Assembly: GCF_964340395.1 (NCBI RefSeq)
Contig: NC_135563.1
Coordinates: 4,012,422 to 4,076,421 of the forward strand
Origin: Glandiceps talaboti
Lineage: Eukaryota > Hemichordata > Enteropneusta > Spengelidae
Length of the DNA: 64,000 nt
Direction: 5' to 3'
In this document: one piece after another, positions 26,105-43,410 of the stretch
Position numbering within the stretch: the first letter of the stretch is position 1
How the letters are laid out: every line of letters begins with the position of its first letter
Position numbers and translations under genes: made by a program
Notes under the pieces: model-generated
Database searches by the model: none
The model's input: the letters and a program-made list of their open reading frames with translations, nothing else
Told to the model about the DNA's origin: nothing

Positions 26105-26648
26105 TAAGTCAAAGGTCAATGTCTCATTAGGTTCATCATTGATGATGTGAATGTAGACACTTGAATGGCGTCCATATATGTATCAAACGTTTGGAGATAA
26201 CTGGCAAAATACGTTTACTTATCATAAATATGATATGCCTCACATGGTCAAACCTAAATCATGATTAAAATGTCATCATCACTTGAAATGTTTGATTCAA
26301 AAAACTATGAAGATAACCAAAATTTGGCTATTTGACCTTGAAGGTCAAGTTCTTAAAAGAAAGCTCATATATGATAATATGGGTGAAGGTACTTGAATGG
26401 AGTTACGAGGTATCATACATCCAAAGTTATTATGCATATTGTGAAATTTACTGCATTCGGCCATATTTGATTCAGTCACAAAACAGATATGTGCACATGT
26501 CTCATATAGTAAGTTACTTTTGTGACATGTTTGGTTGAAATCGGTTGGTGCATGCCAGAGATATGAGGGTGAATGCATGCACTCACGCATGGATGGACGC
26601 ACAGAACCCATTGTAAGTCCCTTCCAGGCAGTGCCCGTTGGGGACTAA
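26105..26648 (+). repeat. Dispersed repeat F3, copy 1
   Basis: Two diverged modules (ACTTGAATGG(C/A)GT near 26158 and 26393), then GGCCATATTTGATT, GTCTCATATAGTA and ATATGAGGGTGAATGCATGC. The terminal stem is AGTCCC (26616-26621) / GGGACT, ending GGGACTAA at 26641-26648. The 3' 200 bp match 53570-53780. Confidence 0.7.
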
Positions 26649-27713
26649 TAAACAAATTGTTACATTTTAAATAAAGTCTTACATTATAAGTATCATTTCA
26701 GTATGTAGTGAATGTTACAGAACAAATACAGTTTCATGAATATTTTATTTGAAGGTAATAAGCACTTAAAGAAGTTATGAATATTTATATTCTCTCATGA
26801 CATGTTGGCTGACTCCTATGAAACAATGACATCAGGTAGGTACTGCTCTGAGCAATGAAAGAGGAATAAGATTCAACTCTGAGTCAGTGTTTCTCAGCAA
26901 TCTCACACTGTCACAATGTTTTATAGTGAAAGATGTAAAATGATGAACTGTCGACTCTCCAATACCAAAGGTTTATGAAAATGCCTTTAAGTTAGTTTTT
27001 TTCCTGTACAGCAGTGGTGTTTCCTTTAATTAATACATACTGTTGCCAAGCCAAACAAGGTGCTAGCAGTCATGTTGCTATGTGCAGCTAATTACTGTTA
27101 TAAATGTTGCTATGCAGCCATGACACTCAAAGGCTTATGTTGCTAGAGGTAATATCCCTGCAAATGGTTGCTATGCAGTAGAGTTACGAAGGCATGTTGC
27201 TAAGCAGTGATTGTGAAGCCTTGTTGCTATGGAGTCATGTCACGATGATACTGATTCTGTCAAGCCATTAACACTAACCTCGTGAATTTAATCTCAGGAC
27301 TATACTCTACCATTGTTAATTCAATCTAAGGTTTAGATGAGTTTAACAACTGTAATACACTAATGGTGTACAATATGATGATTGTAGCAAGGAAGCTAAG
27401 CCTGGGTATTCAAGTAGGAACTAACAGATTAGAGTGACATTGTACTGGACTTCTACAAGATAGAATTGACATGTTGCATTTTAGTATATTAGTTTTACAC
27501 AGATGCATTAAAGTAACTATAAGTAACATATGCCATGAAAAGAGAATACAGTAATGGTGGCCAGTCGACGGAATCTCGATGTTTGATTTTAAGTCCTTTA
27601 TTCAGATTAAAACACATTTACCAAATTTTATGTAAATTACAAACAGACTGGAAATTTTTTTTTATAATGAACCGTTTTGTCAAAGTCAGAAAGTGCTAAG
27701 TGCTACAGTGATG
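26649..27713. other. Intron with scattered GTTGCTATG words
   Basis: Between 27050 and 27240 the words GTTGCTATG or TGTTGCTA(A/G) recur about every 25-50 bp, seven or so times; this may be an eroded F1 module array. No gene. Confidence 0.45.
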
Positions 27714-27721
27714 CACATTTC

Positions 27722-27826
27722 CACAGGCACTCGAATCAATGTGTATGATTTTAAAAAAAAAGATGTATGTAAATAATTTACATACAATACATATTTTTTT
27801 TCTACACATTGATTTGAGTGCCTGTG
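27722..27826. mobile_element. Palindromic hAT-type MITE, 105 bp, with 8-bp target duplication
   Basis: Inverted arms CACAGGCACTCGAATCAATG and, from the right end, CACAGGCACTCAAATCAATG continue nearly to the centre. The element is flanked on both sides by the same 8 bp, cacatttc (27714-27721 and 27827-27834). Length, palindromic form and 8-bp duplication fit hAT-mobilised MITEs. Confidence 0.88.
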
Positions 27827-28090
27827 CACATTTCGATACCATTTCAGATGATATGAAACATTAATATTTAATGAAAGGGTAAAAACTGTATTTTTCAAGA
27901 TTTTTTTGTTCAGAGGACAGTATGGTGAGACTTATCTGTACCTTTAGTAAACTTGTACTGATTACTGCTATCAACTTAAATATGATTCTTGTTGATAAAA
28001 CAGCACATTGAAAACTTAGTCAATGTTGAAATCTTGTATTATGAAGCCCTACTGCATTTGACATATGTTTACCCATTTTAGTCACGATGT

Positions 28091-28418
28091 AGGCATGATG
28101 GGCGAATAGTTAGAGCGGCCGGCTTGGAATCTGCAGGTTGCAGGTTCAAGTCCCATCACTGCCATTTGTTTCTGAGTGGCTAACCCAGCTGTATAATTGG
28201 GGACCTGGTAGGATAGAGGTTGCAATGTACATGGATGCTTTAATCCTATGTGCTTATAAAGGCTGCAATGGATTGTATGCTCCCCAGGGAGTTGAGGAAA
28301 TATAAAGGAGCTGCTGTGCCACTGTCCATGCCAGGGGTAATAATTGTAAAGCACTTTGAGCACAAAATGGGAAAGTGCTAAATAAAAAAACCAACATCAA
28401 AGAAACCCCAACATTATT
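28091..28418 (+). mobile_element. tRNA-derived SINE, copy 2 (same family as 16988)
   Basis: Shares the head (GAATAGTTAGAGCGG..., B box GGTTCAAGTCC at 28143-28153), body (CCCAGCTGTATAATTGGGGA, TGCTCCCCAGGGAGTTGAGG) and tail (GTAAAGCACTTTGAGCAC ... AAAGTGCTAAATAA). An internal segment after the head is deleted relative to copy 1, and CpG sites have decayed. Confidence 0.87.
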
Positions 28419-30917
28419 TAGGGATTTCCTGCAAAGGTTTATTTATGGGAAAAGCTCTGTTGATCACAAAGACTATAAAGACAAAAAATCAGAATATTTA
28501 CACCAGGTTGTCATCAGGCTACAATATTGGAGACATATTTCTCAGCTGTAAAAGTAAACCTCCCAATTAGCAGCAATAGAAATTGGTATTATTCCAACAA
28601 AAATAATACACACATATATACATACACACACAAACAATTTATAATGCCACTAATACTATGGCAGAACCTTTGATAACTTTGTAAGACTGATTTTTAAAAA
28701 AAGATATGGCTGTTTAATACCAAGGTTAATTTTGTTGATCAGAGGAGGTAGTGCAGCCAATACAATGTACACCGAATATCTCCATTTGTAACCTTTAATT
28801 TCTGTATACAACATGGTGAGTCATGCATGCAAGTAGTGTGAACTGAGATGAAAGCAAATAATTGCCACTGAGCTACTGTGAAGCCTGTGGGAAAATAACT
28901 AAAGGTTTAAAGCAAACAGTGGAAATGTTTATGGCCTCACAAAAGTATTGTCAAAAGACTGAAGTATAGGAATAAGCTGAGGACTTTAAATTATAAAACA
29001 TTAAAATTTTGTCAATTCTGACTTCCACCTATTTTAATATATATTCATTTCTCATTTTTTTGTAGTATTAGGTACGCATTCAGTATTTCTTTCATCACAA
29101 TAATTTTCCACTTTATGTAATTTATTGTTAATTAAAAATGTAAATGAAACTGAACATGTTGGAGTGTTTCTTTTAAGTGCTTCATAAAGTGATCTAAAGT
29201 TGAAGATAAGCAACTTAACACATACTGTTCAGTTACTGTGGTCTGAGTTATTCACATAAAATGGTGGTAATTATTAAATGTAGGTGAAATATGAACCACT
29301 TTTCACTTAAAGGGGAATAAAAATCTAGTGACAACTGTTATCCACACTTTTTACATTAAGAATGTTCTGAAACCAGAAAAAGTGTTTGTTGTATTTGTGA
29401 GACACCCTAGAGAAATAAATTTGGCATGTTTGACAGATCTCATTAGGTGAATAATGAGTTTCTTACAATATCTCAGAAGTTAGGTATAAAAACAAAATAT
29501 ATGCTAATTATCAAGCTCCATACAACAAAAGCAACGATATGCAAATGAAGCACCAATTGACAGAACTCTACGGCTAAAAGAGCAAAAATCACTTATTTTT
29601 TGTTACATAAGATATGCTTCGACGGAGAAATGCAAAGCAAGATTTTTTTCTGAGTTTAAGAATATTTTTAATCTGACAGCTCTAGCAAATACTACTTTAA
29701 TTCCTCCTTGTAACTCTTGAAATTGATTAATTGAAATCTGATACATTCATCATTTTACAGCACGTTTCATTTTTTACTGTATTTCCGTTCTCAATCTCAT
29801 ATTTCTACAGTAAGATTTGCATGACAACAAATATACAAAGGTTATCTAGTGCGTCTGAGTTGTCACTGAATTATATTTTATTGAAGAAAGATTATGTTCA
29901 TACAAATAAATGCACCCATGACCAAGAATGGCGTGTCACCTTACTGCACAAACAAAATTAATGCACCTCTTTAAATCTGATGTAATAAAATATAAGCTAT
30001 CATACCAATGATATTTTCAATGTTAAGGTGAAGGTCAAGGTAAAGGTAAAGGTCAGGCAATAGGATATACCTTTGTGTTTTGATTTATTGAAATAAAAAG
30101 AAAACCAATTTCAACAATTGAAAATTAATACTCATATCAAATGATACATGTTTTGGGCCAAGCTAAGCTGTTGGTATGGGCACATGGTTACAGTTGCTAT
30201 GTTTTTTGTCCTTGTTTTGGAACACTTGAAAATCTATATTTTCAGACATTCCTGGAAACTAGATTCTACTTATTCATACAAACAACGTAAATCTCGATGT
30301 GCCATACAGTCTTTATTTTGAACTTTAACTTTTAAGGTTATATGCGATATACATGTACTCGCAATGCTTGGTAAACAATTTGATTACCATTTTCTTGTGT
30401 GTTTTCATTAATTGAATAAAACTTGAGCTTCTAAATGTCATGCCTTAACTACTCCGAATCTGAGACACAATTAATTTGGACAGTTCTGTTGCCAGACAAT
30501 AGTTTCAAATATCAGCACAACAGTCACTGCTCCAGGGTTAGGAAGCTTGGCAACCAAGTGCTGTAAACTGTCAAATTTTGCATTAACGGGCATTAACCAT
30601 TTAAATGGACAGCTTTGATGAAAACCATAAAATTTATTTAATATCTACACTGTACAAAGTAAAACTGACTCGGTTTCTTGATAAATGTATAACGCTCATT
30701 TAATACATGAAGTGATTGGATATAACACTTACCCATCCCAAGTGGCATGTCATAATTGGGGTTTCTATTTACTCAATATGTCATGTATATAATCTTTCTA
30801 AGCTCAGGCTGTCTGTTTACTCTAAAGATATTACTCTTGAATATATAACTTAAAGGTAGATATGTGATCTGCTTTCAGCTCAAGTCCTACCATTGTATTG
30901 TACATGTACGTAAAGTA
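28419..30917. other. Intron, no gene seen
   Basis: Contains CAGAGGAGG at 28740-28748, identical to the end of the 2.2 kb hAT-like element but without a partner. AAGGT-rich words (about 30025-30056) and an F1-like GTTGGTATGGGCACATGG near 30170 are also present. Confidence 0.45.
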
Positions 30918-31735
30918 GAGAAAATAGCTCCAATAGCATTGTAGCACAACTGAATATACTTAAAAGTCATTTTCTTTTACACAATGACCTAAACTTGATC
31001 TTCGACCAAAATTCACATCGAAATAAATCATGACAACATTGATCATATCACCTTGAATAATTTATCATCTACACAACCCTTGAAACATCACTGTTATTAA
31101 CATTCAAACATATATAGGAAGTTTTTTGACCATATGTAACAATATACCTACAAATCCTTAAAAATATTCCCATCAAGTAGTTTTGTAAATCAGCATTTGT
31201 AACTAAGCATAATAATTTATACTAATTTACATATCATGCTAACAGTCACATTTTAATATACTGAACAATTTATAACTATACCACATTTAATAGAAGCATC
31301 AAATACTTAACGTAAAGCCACAGCATAATATTTTTGAATGTATTTCTTATGACAAATAAATACATTGTATTTAAAAAATTTTAAAATATTTTTCAAATTT
31401 AATTTGCATCAGCAATTTGTTCATCTTGAAGAATTCTTCATCCTGACACCCTGAAAGGAACAGCTTGGTTGTTTTTAACAGAAAAACACTCTTTTTGACC
31501 AATTAATTTGTACATGCACACCTACATGATGCAATAGTGTTAAATACATTTTCACCCACATTGCACAACTATAATACAATCATGTATAAATTGAAGATTT
31601 TTCAAACTGACACCTCAGGGAAAAATCTTTACACCCAAACACAATCAGTCTAGTTGATTTTAATAGTAATTTGTTTTCATGAACACCCCAAACACATATA
31701 TAGCCACAGACTGAGAGACAGAGGCAGAGTCAGAA
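30918..31735 (+). repeat. Old, diverged F1 copy j
   Basis: The head is well kept (AAAATAGCTCCAATAGCATTG, TAGCACAACTG at 30942-30952); the body is diverged but keeps CATCTACACAACCCTTGAA, TTTTTTGACCA and TAATTTGCATCA. It runs into an AGTC-based tandem repeat in the place where other copies carry CA or CAGA repeats. Confidence 0.6.
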
Positions 31736-32036
31736 TCAATCAGTCAGACTCAGTCAATCAGTCAGACCCAGTCAACCAGTCAGACTCAGTCAATCAGTCA
31801 GACTTAGTCAATCAGTGAGACTCAGTCAATCAGTCAAACATTTTAAAACTACAGTCAATCAGTCAGACTCAGTCAGTCAGTCAGTCAGACTCAGTCAATC
31901 AGTCAGACTCAGTCAAACAGTCAGACTCAGTCAATCAGTCAGACTCAGTCAATCAGTCAGACTCAGTCAATCAGTCAGACTCAGTCAGTCAGTCAATCAG
32001 TCAGTCAGACTCCGTCAGTCAGTCACACTCAGTCAA
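31736..32036. repeat. (AGTC)n-derived tandem repeat, GACTCAGTCAATCAGTCA units
   Basis: 18-bp units made of CAGT/CAAT tetramers; sits at the 3' end of the diverged F1 copy j. Confidence 0.92.
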
Positions 32037-33410
32037 ACATTTGAAAACAACTACAATATAACTGAACCTCAAAATAATATCTTTTATATTTTGATAGAAA
32101 ATTGAACACTTTTTACTTTTTACCTATAGATAGAATTAAAATTAATATCCCTAAAATCAATATTGCCATATATACAATATATGTAAATTATTATGCTTGT
32201 TCTATGTTCCATCACCAATCATTGAAAACGGCTAAAAATAATTTTCTATTATGTGTACCTCATTTTCTGTGATAGAAATGTTTATCCTGTTGTATCCATG
32301 GAAGGCCTATCAGCTCCTGAAGTATGCCTGCTCATAACGTATCAATTATTTTTCTGAGTTATTAATTCATATGCTGTGTTGTTGACAAGAAACATACGTT
32401 CCTAGCTGTGCACCATGCACCATCCTGATAGTGCTTATAAAGTACTCATATTTCAGTAGTGAGTTTGATATCAGGCTATTCTGATTACAATGCAAAACCA
32501 TAAGATCTGTAACATCTTTGGAAGAATGATTCACTAGCATACACAAGAATGAAAGATCATGGACTCTGGGTAATCATTATGTTACAAATGAAAATTATTT
32601 AGTATTTAAAGTATTTAATCCGAAATGTTCTGTCCTGTAATTACAAGTAGGACATCCCTGACTACAAGTACAATACTAACAATGCAGGAGAGATGTCAAT
32701 GAAAATTTGTGATTTTCTTCTGACAAAATTTTTGAGTAGAAATTTTCATTTGCACATACAAATTGTTTGTTAGTTCAATTGTCTTTTATATTCAGATGCC
32801 TGAGGACTCAAGCATTTTTTGGTGCACTAGAAAAGTTTTAATTTCTTTTAAGTGTGACGATGGATTAAATCTCAAGAATATTTACCAGCTATTAGAATTC
32901 CCTTTATTTCAAGTATGGTGTACGTTTCTCACACTGTACATGACTGCAACATTGGCACAATTTTAACTTTGTACTTCTAAAGTTCATATGTAATTTGCAT
33001 GAAGACTTTTAAGGATATCTTTATTCGCAAGATAAGAAACTCAACATAAGCCTACAGGATAAAATTTCTTTACTCATGACAAAATTCCCAATTGACACTG
33101 CAAATTTCACTTATGAAGCATTCACTTTGAGGAAAAATCTGTTCCTAAGACAATGTGAGTGATTTAGATTTATATCTTGTATTTTTTTTGCATATAAAGC
33201 CTGTAGGGCTGGCATTTCCCTTCGTTGTACATTGTATACAGTAATTCCAAAAGTGATAATATAGAACTATTTGACCATCTGTTCCTATTTTCAAGTTGAT
33301 AATTTTATATTTTTTAATATGAAAGGAGTCCCCCTTCATTGAATACCCTGACCTATAAAAATCTACAATTAGCACCATTTATTTCAATCATGAATTTACA
33401 TTTGGGTTAT
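32037..33410. other. Intron, nothing recognised
   Basis: AT-rich; no repeat family or exon seen. Confidence 0.45.
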
Positions 33411-33622
33411 TGCGTGGTGGCCGAATGGTTAAACCACTTGCCTATTACCACTGCAGTCAGGGTTCGAACCGATTCAGGGTTTGATCAAATTTACCACACT
33501 GTAAGTAAGAAGAGTGTCATTCAGTTCGACTCTACTGTACAACACAGGTTTTCCCTTGGTATGCCGGTTACCTCCTGCACTAACACTGAACCAAGTGGGA
33601 CTAGCTCTCGTTGGTTATCCAA

Positions 33623-33657
<35 letters not shown>

Positions 33658-33670
33658 AATAAAATAAATA
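33411..33670 (+). mobile_element. tRNA-derived SINE of a second family
   Basis: The head GTGGCCGAATGGTTAAACCA resembles a class II (Leu/Ser-type) tRNA A-box region; B box GGTTCGAACC at 33461-33470. The central part has GGTTTTCCCTTGGTATGCCG and GTTACCTCCTGCA, like a conserved central domain I recall from invertebrate SINEs. It ends in (AAAT)n (about 33621-33670). Confidence 0.82.
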
Positions 33671-34253
<583 letters not shown>

Positions 34254-34539
34254 AATTAATTGACACAGAGAATCTTCAGAATTTTCTGGGTTAAAAAAAT
34301 TCCATGATTATATCACTCTATAATTTAATAAATAATTATTGTGTAAGGTTCTGTAATCAAATGTTCTTCAATATGAAAATTAGATTCAGAAATTAAATTG
34401 TTTGACATTACAGTGCAATTTGGTTGTCAGGAATACATGTAGGAGGTATTTCTTTCTAGATAATGATAACCTAGTTTAATTTGAATAACAGTAATGTATA
34501 TATGTTCATTTGACAATACATACATATTTCATTAGAAAG

Positions 34540-36258
34540 CAAAGTTGATGTCATATTGGACAGGATGGCCATATATAAATATGTACAGCAGACGCAGATG
34601 TTTTTATTGGATAGGATGGCCATAATATGGTAGATGTTAATATACTGGACAGGATAACCATATAAACATGTACAAGTAAATGTAGATATCATACTGGACA
34701 GGATAACCATATAAACATGTATACAATGGACAGGTAGATGTTATACTGGACAGGATAACCATATAAACATGAATACAATGGACAAGTAGATGTTATACTG
34801 GACAGGGTAACTATATAAACATGTATACAATGGACAAGTAGATGTTATACTGGACAGGATAACCATATAAGCATGTATACAATGGACAAGTAGATGTTAT
34901 ACTGGACAGGGTAACCATATAAACATGTATACAATGGACAAGTAGATGTTATACTGGACAGGATAACCATATAAGCATGTATACAATGGACAAGTAGATG
35001 TTATACTGGACAGGATAACCATATAAACATGTATACAATGGACAAGTAGATGTTATACTGGACAGGGTAACCATATAAACATGTATACAATGGACAAGTG
35101 GATGTTATACTGGACAGGATAACCATATAAACATGTATACAATGGACAAGTAGATGTTATACTGGATAGGGTAACCATATAAACATGTATACAATGGACA
35201 AGTAGATGTTATACTGGACAGGATAACCATATAAGCATGTATACAATGGACAAGTAGATGTTATACTGGACAGGATAACCATATAAACATGTATACAATG
35301 GACAAGTAGATGTTATACTGGACAGGGTAACCATATAAACATGTATACAATGGACAAGTGGATGTTATACTGGACAGGATAACCATATAAACATGTATAC
35401 AATGGACAAGTAGATGTTATACTGGATAGGGTAACCATATAAACATGTATACAATGGACAAGTAGATGTTATACTGGACAGGATAACCATATAAGCATGT
35501 ATACAATGGACAAGTAGATGTTATACTGGACAGGGTAACCATATAAACATGTATACAATGGACAAGTAGATATTATACTGGACAGGGTAACCATATAAAC
35601 ATGTATACAATGGACAAGTAGATGTTATACTGGACAGGGTAACCATATAAGCATGTATACAATGGACAGGTAGATGTTATACTGGACAGGATAACCATAT
35701 AAACATGTATACAATGGACAAGTAGATGTTATACTGGATAGGGTAACCATATAAACATGTATACAATGGACAATTAGATGTTATACTGGACAGGGTAACC
35801 ATATAAACATGTATACAATGGACAAGTAGATGTTATACTGGATAGGGTAACCATATAAACATGTATACAATGGACAAGTAGATATTATACTGGACAGGGT
35901 AACCATATAAACATGTATACAATGGACAAGTAGATGTTATACTGGACAGGATAACCATATAAACAATGTTACATGTATACAATGGACAAGTAGATGTTAT
36001 ACTGGACAGGATAACCATATACGCATGTATACAATGGACAAGTAGATGTTATACTGGACAGGGTAACCATATACGCATGTATACAGTGGACAAGTAGGTG
36101 TTATACTGGACAGGATAACCATATAAGCATGTATACAATGGACAAGTAGATGTTATACTGGACAGGGTAACCATATACGCATGTATACAATGGACAAGTA
36201 GGTGTTATACTGGACAGGATAACCATATAAACATGTATACATACAATGGACAAGTATA
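34540..36258. repeat. Minisatellite, about 33 units of 52 bp
   Basis: Core GTAGATGTTATACTGGACAG, GATAACCATATAAACATGTA and TACAATGGACAA. The first four or five units (34540-34740) are diverged; the rest differ mainly at GGATAACC/GGGTAACC, ACATG/GCATG and GACAGG/GATAGG. Shared rare variants 260 bp apart show higher-order duplication. Confidence 0.96.
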
Positions 36259-39497
<3,239 letters not shown>

Positions 39498-39667
39498 TCA
39501 CTAGGAATCCACATTAAACTTCTGACCTATTGCTGAGAATATATCGATCATGGTTCTATCAATCAATAGAACAGTAAAATATTACTCTGGAATTGTATTA
39601 GTGAATTCAATGTTTCAATAATTCAACTATGAATCTTGATCACCCAATGATTTCAGTATTCAGCATT

Positions 39668-40669
<1,002 letters not shown>

Positions 40670-41068
40670 AGGTCACATACTCAAGCCAAGTTGTATGCAC
40701 TGAAAAAACTGGTTGTTCTAATCACAAGCCAAGCCAGGTTGAACACGTTTGAACCAAAAAATGGCTGTAACACCCAGGTCATTCTACACCTTGACAATTG
40801 ACCCATGTCTACATTATTGGTTCAGTGGTGATTAAAATACATTCACATCAAAACATTTCTAAGCACCGGTACTTTTCCCTAGTTTTCATAAAGTGCATTT
40901 GTATTGTAAGCGTTGAAGTATAATTATTCGCCAATATTTTCTTCACTAAGCTGGAAAATACCAGTGGCCTAAGGGTTTTGTCACTACTCTACTCATTCAG
41001 ACTTATAAAAACAAGGCCCCTTCCCTGTAAGGTCACTCATATTTTCCTTGGCTGAATGTTGGGGAAAT
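40670..41068 (+). repeat. Dispersed repeat R3, copy 1
   Basis: Shares an ordered set of phrases with 60385-60702 and 61978-62335: CAAGCCA, TGAACACGTTTGAA, a GTCATTCTAC.CC.TGACAA block, CCCATGTCTACAT, TTCACTAAGCTGGAAAAT, TTTTGTCACTAC and AAGGTCACTCATATTTTCCT. Class unknown; not coding. Confidence 0.7.
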
Positions 41069-41958
41069 AATAATTATACTCTCAAGAATTTGAAGTGAAA
41101 GCCTTTTCACTCTCAAAGCTTTTACTAAAATAGAAATAATAGATGTAAGAATATTTCAGGTGATTGAAAAGCCATAAGTCTGAATGGTACATGTACAATG
41201 TACAATAATACATTATTTGTACATTAGCAAAGTGTATGACAAGTAAATTATAAGCCGAGAACACATGCTGATGTTTTCAGAATTCATTTTATTGAGACTT
41301 TGTCATAATTTATGTATACCACCCGTAGTATTTATTCACTTAGAACAAATGATGAATTGCACACCAATTTCCTTACACACATAAAATGGATAATGTCTTT
41401 AATATATCTTACAGATCTTAACAGAAGCACTTTGATCATTCTCAATAGTCAAATAATCTTTCTAGTATAAAGATCAAAACACGCCTCTTTTGAAAATCAC
41501 AAAATCACCTAAACCTTGTATGAAATCTTGTTTGTAGGTGCTGTTGAAATGATCACCATCTTGTTTTCATGGAACTGTCAATCTATTTTTACCCCGTAGA
41601 GTTAACATTGATATTCACTTGGAAGTACAGTCACATGTATAATTAACTGATAAAGTTAATGAGATAATTCTGACCTCTTTTTTAAACTACAAATATTTTC
41701 ATTCCTGCTTTTACACATATCAGAGTATGAGACAGTTAGAATGTTCTTGAACAAAACCAGGTTGTCTAGTCTGAATGTAACTGTATGGTTTTAAGACTAT
41801 GCTATGGCATAAGGAAAAGACAGATCAGCAATGGAACTCCCCCATTGTCCCAGCGATAGTCTCACATCAAAATTACTCAACAAAATCTTTCTGATTTCAA
41901 TCGACCAAAAATACATGCATTGGATACCATTCTACTGAAAGAATGTCACGAGAAATTT
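41069..41958. other. No gene seen
   Basis: AT-rich; no recognisable element. Confidence 0.4.
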
Positions 41959-42150
41959 GAACATGCCAACAGTTTATACATGACAAGGGTTGTGTGTTGA
42001 CTATCTTCTACAACATGCCAACAGTTTATACATGCCGAGGGTTCTGTGTTGACTATCTTCTACAATATGCCAACAGTTTATGAAGGTTCTGTGTTGACTA
42101 TATCTTCTACAACATGCCAACAGTTTATGAGGGTTCTGTGTTGACTATCT
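41959..42150. repeat. Short minisatellite, 4 units of about 45-55 bp
   Basis: ACATGCCAACAGTTTATACA and GGGTTGTGTGTTGACTATCT recur four times, with a shortened spacer in the later units. Confidence 0.9.
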
Positions 42151-42528
42151 CCTGCTGTGCAATTATATATAAGCAAATTGCAATAGCAGCTAGGAGTAAT
42201 AAAAAGCAAATTCATCACCCATGTCAAAATACATACACTGCATATACCCTTGTGTAAACGTCGAAAATGTTACACCTATGAATTGAAGTATCTACTTTTC
42301 TGATGAAACTCCTGGTGGTAAGGATGAAAATCCTGTGGCTTGACTTACTATAGAGCCATAGAACACAGCTGGCCCAATCATGAGATTTTGCTGTACAGTA
42401 CAGTGCATTCACTTTTCACTAAAACATGCCGACTATATATTGATAAATTTGACCGTTCCTCACAAGAAAGTTTTAAAAGGCAAGATCTCATCTAAAGATC
42501 TCTTGATTTTCAAGCTGTTTTTACAAAA
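42151..42528. other. No gene seen
   Basis: Unremarkable spacer before an F1 copy. Confidence 0.4.
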
Positions 42529-43090
42529 TTAGTGCCAATGGTATTGTAGCACAAATGCATACTTCCTTTGTTATTTTTTTAAAAGTGCAAATGAAAATGG
42601 ATGGTCTCAACCCATCATAAAGTTTCAAAAGTTCTAATTTTCTAAATTGTTAAATTATATATACAATAATTGCACTGTTGGTGTTCTATGGGCAGTAATC
42701 TTCATTGCTTGGCCAATTATTTCAACTGTTTGAAAGTTTATCCACTTACCTAACTATCCATGTTCTCATTTTGCAATATACATCTGATTCACCATTTCAC
42801 TGTTGCTATGGACATGGTCTTGTTGCTAGGGATATGTGCATTAACTTTTTGGATGTTTAGCCACTTGCCTAACCATCCCTATTTTGATCTTTGCAATATA
42901 CACCATTTGGTTGTTACTTTGGACCTGGTCTTTTTGCCAGGCATATCTGCATACAATGTTTGCGTGTTTATCCATGTGTCTCCTATTGCTATTTTTGCAA
43001 TAAACACTATAAATCAGTTGTTGCTATGGGCATGGTCTTGTTGCTAGGCATATTTGCATACATTTATAGAAAGTTTTATTATTCACTTTA
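42529..43090 (+). repeat. F1 dispersed repeat, 5' part only (copy d)
   Basis: Head AGTGCCAATGGTATTG and TAGCACAAATG (about 42547), then three or four GTTGCTATGG modules. It stops before the TTTGCATATCACT modules, microsatellite and hairpin. Confidence 0.8.
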
Positions 43091-43410
43091 CTTTTCCCTG
43101 TTATTGTCAAGTAAATATTTTTGTTGATTTAATCAACAGTAATTTGCTAAGTTTGGTAACAGAGGGAGAAATCTGGTCAAGCTTGCACACATTTCAATAA
43201 ATTAGTATTACAATTTTGTTGGGGAAGTCACTCAATCACCTGGGGAACTCCTACACGTAAATTTCTCCTGCTTCTCTCGCCTTTAGCAAAATGCATTATA
43301 AGAATAGATTACAACAAGTTTTTCTATATTCTGGAACTTTAATTACTAATTTCGTTATTGACCAAACTTGGTAATCTTATGACTTACTCCATCACAGCTC
43401 CTACACTTAA

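Noticed and set aside
28740-28748. Second end of a hAT-like element (CAGAGGAGG)
   Set aside because: No matching inverted partner found nearby; nine bases alone are not enough.
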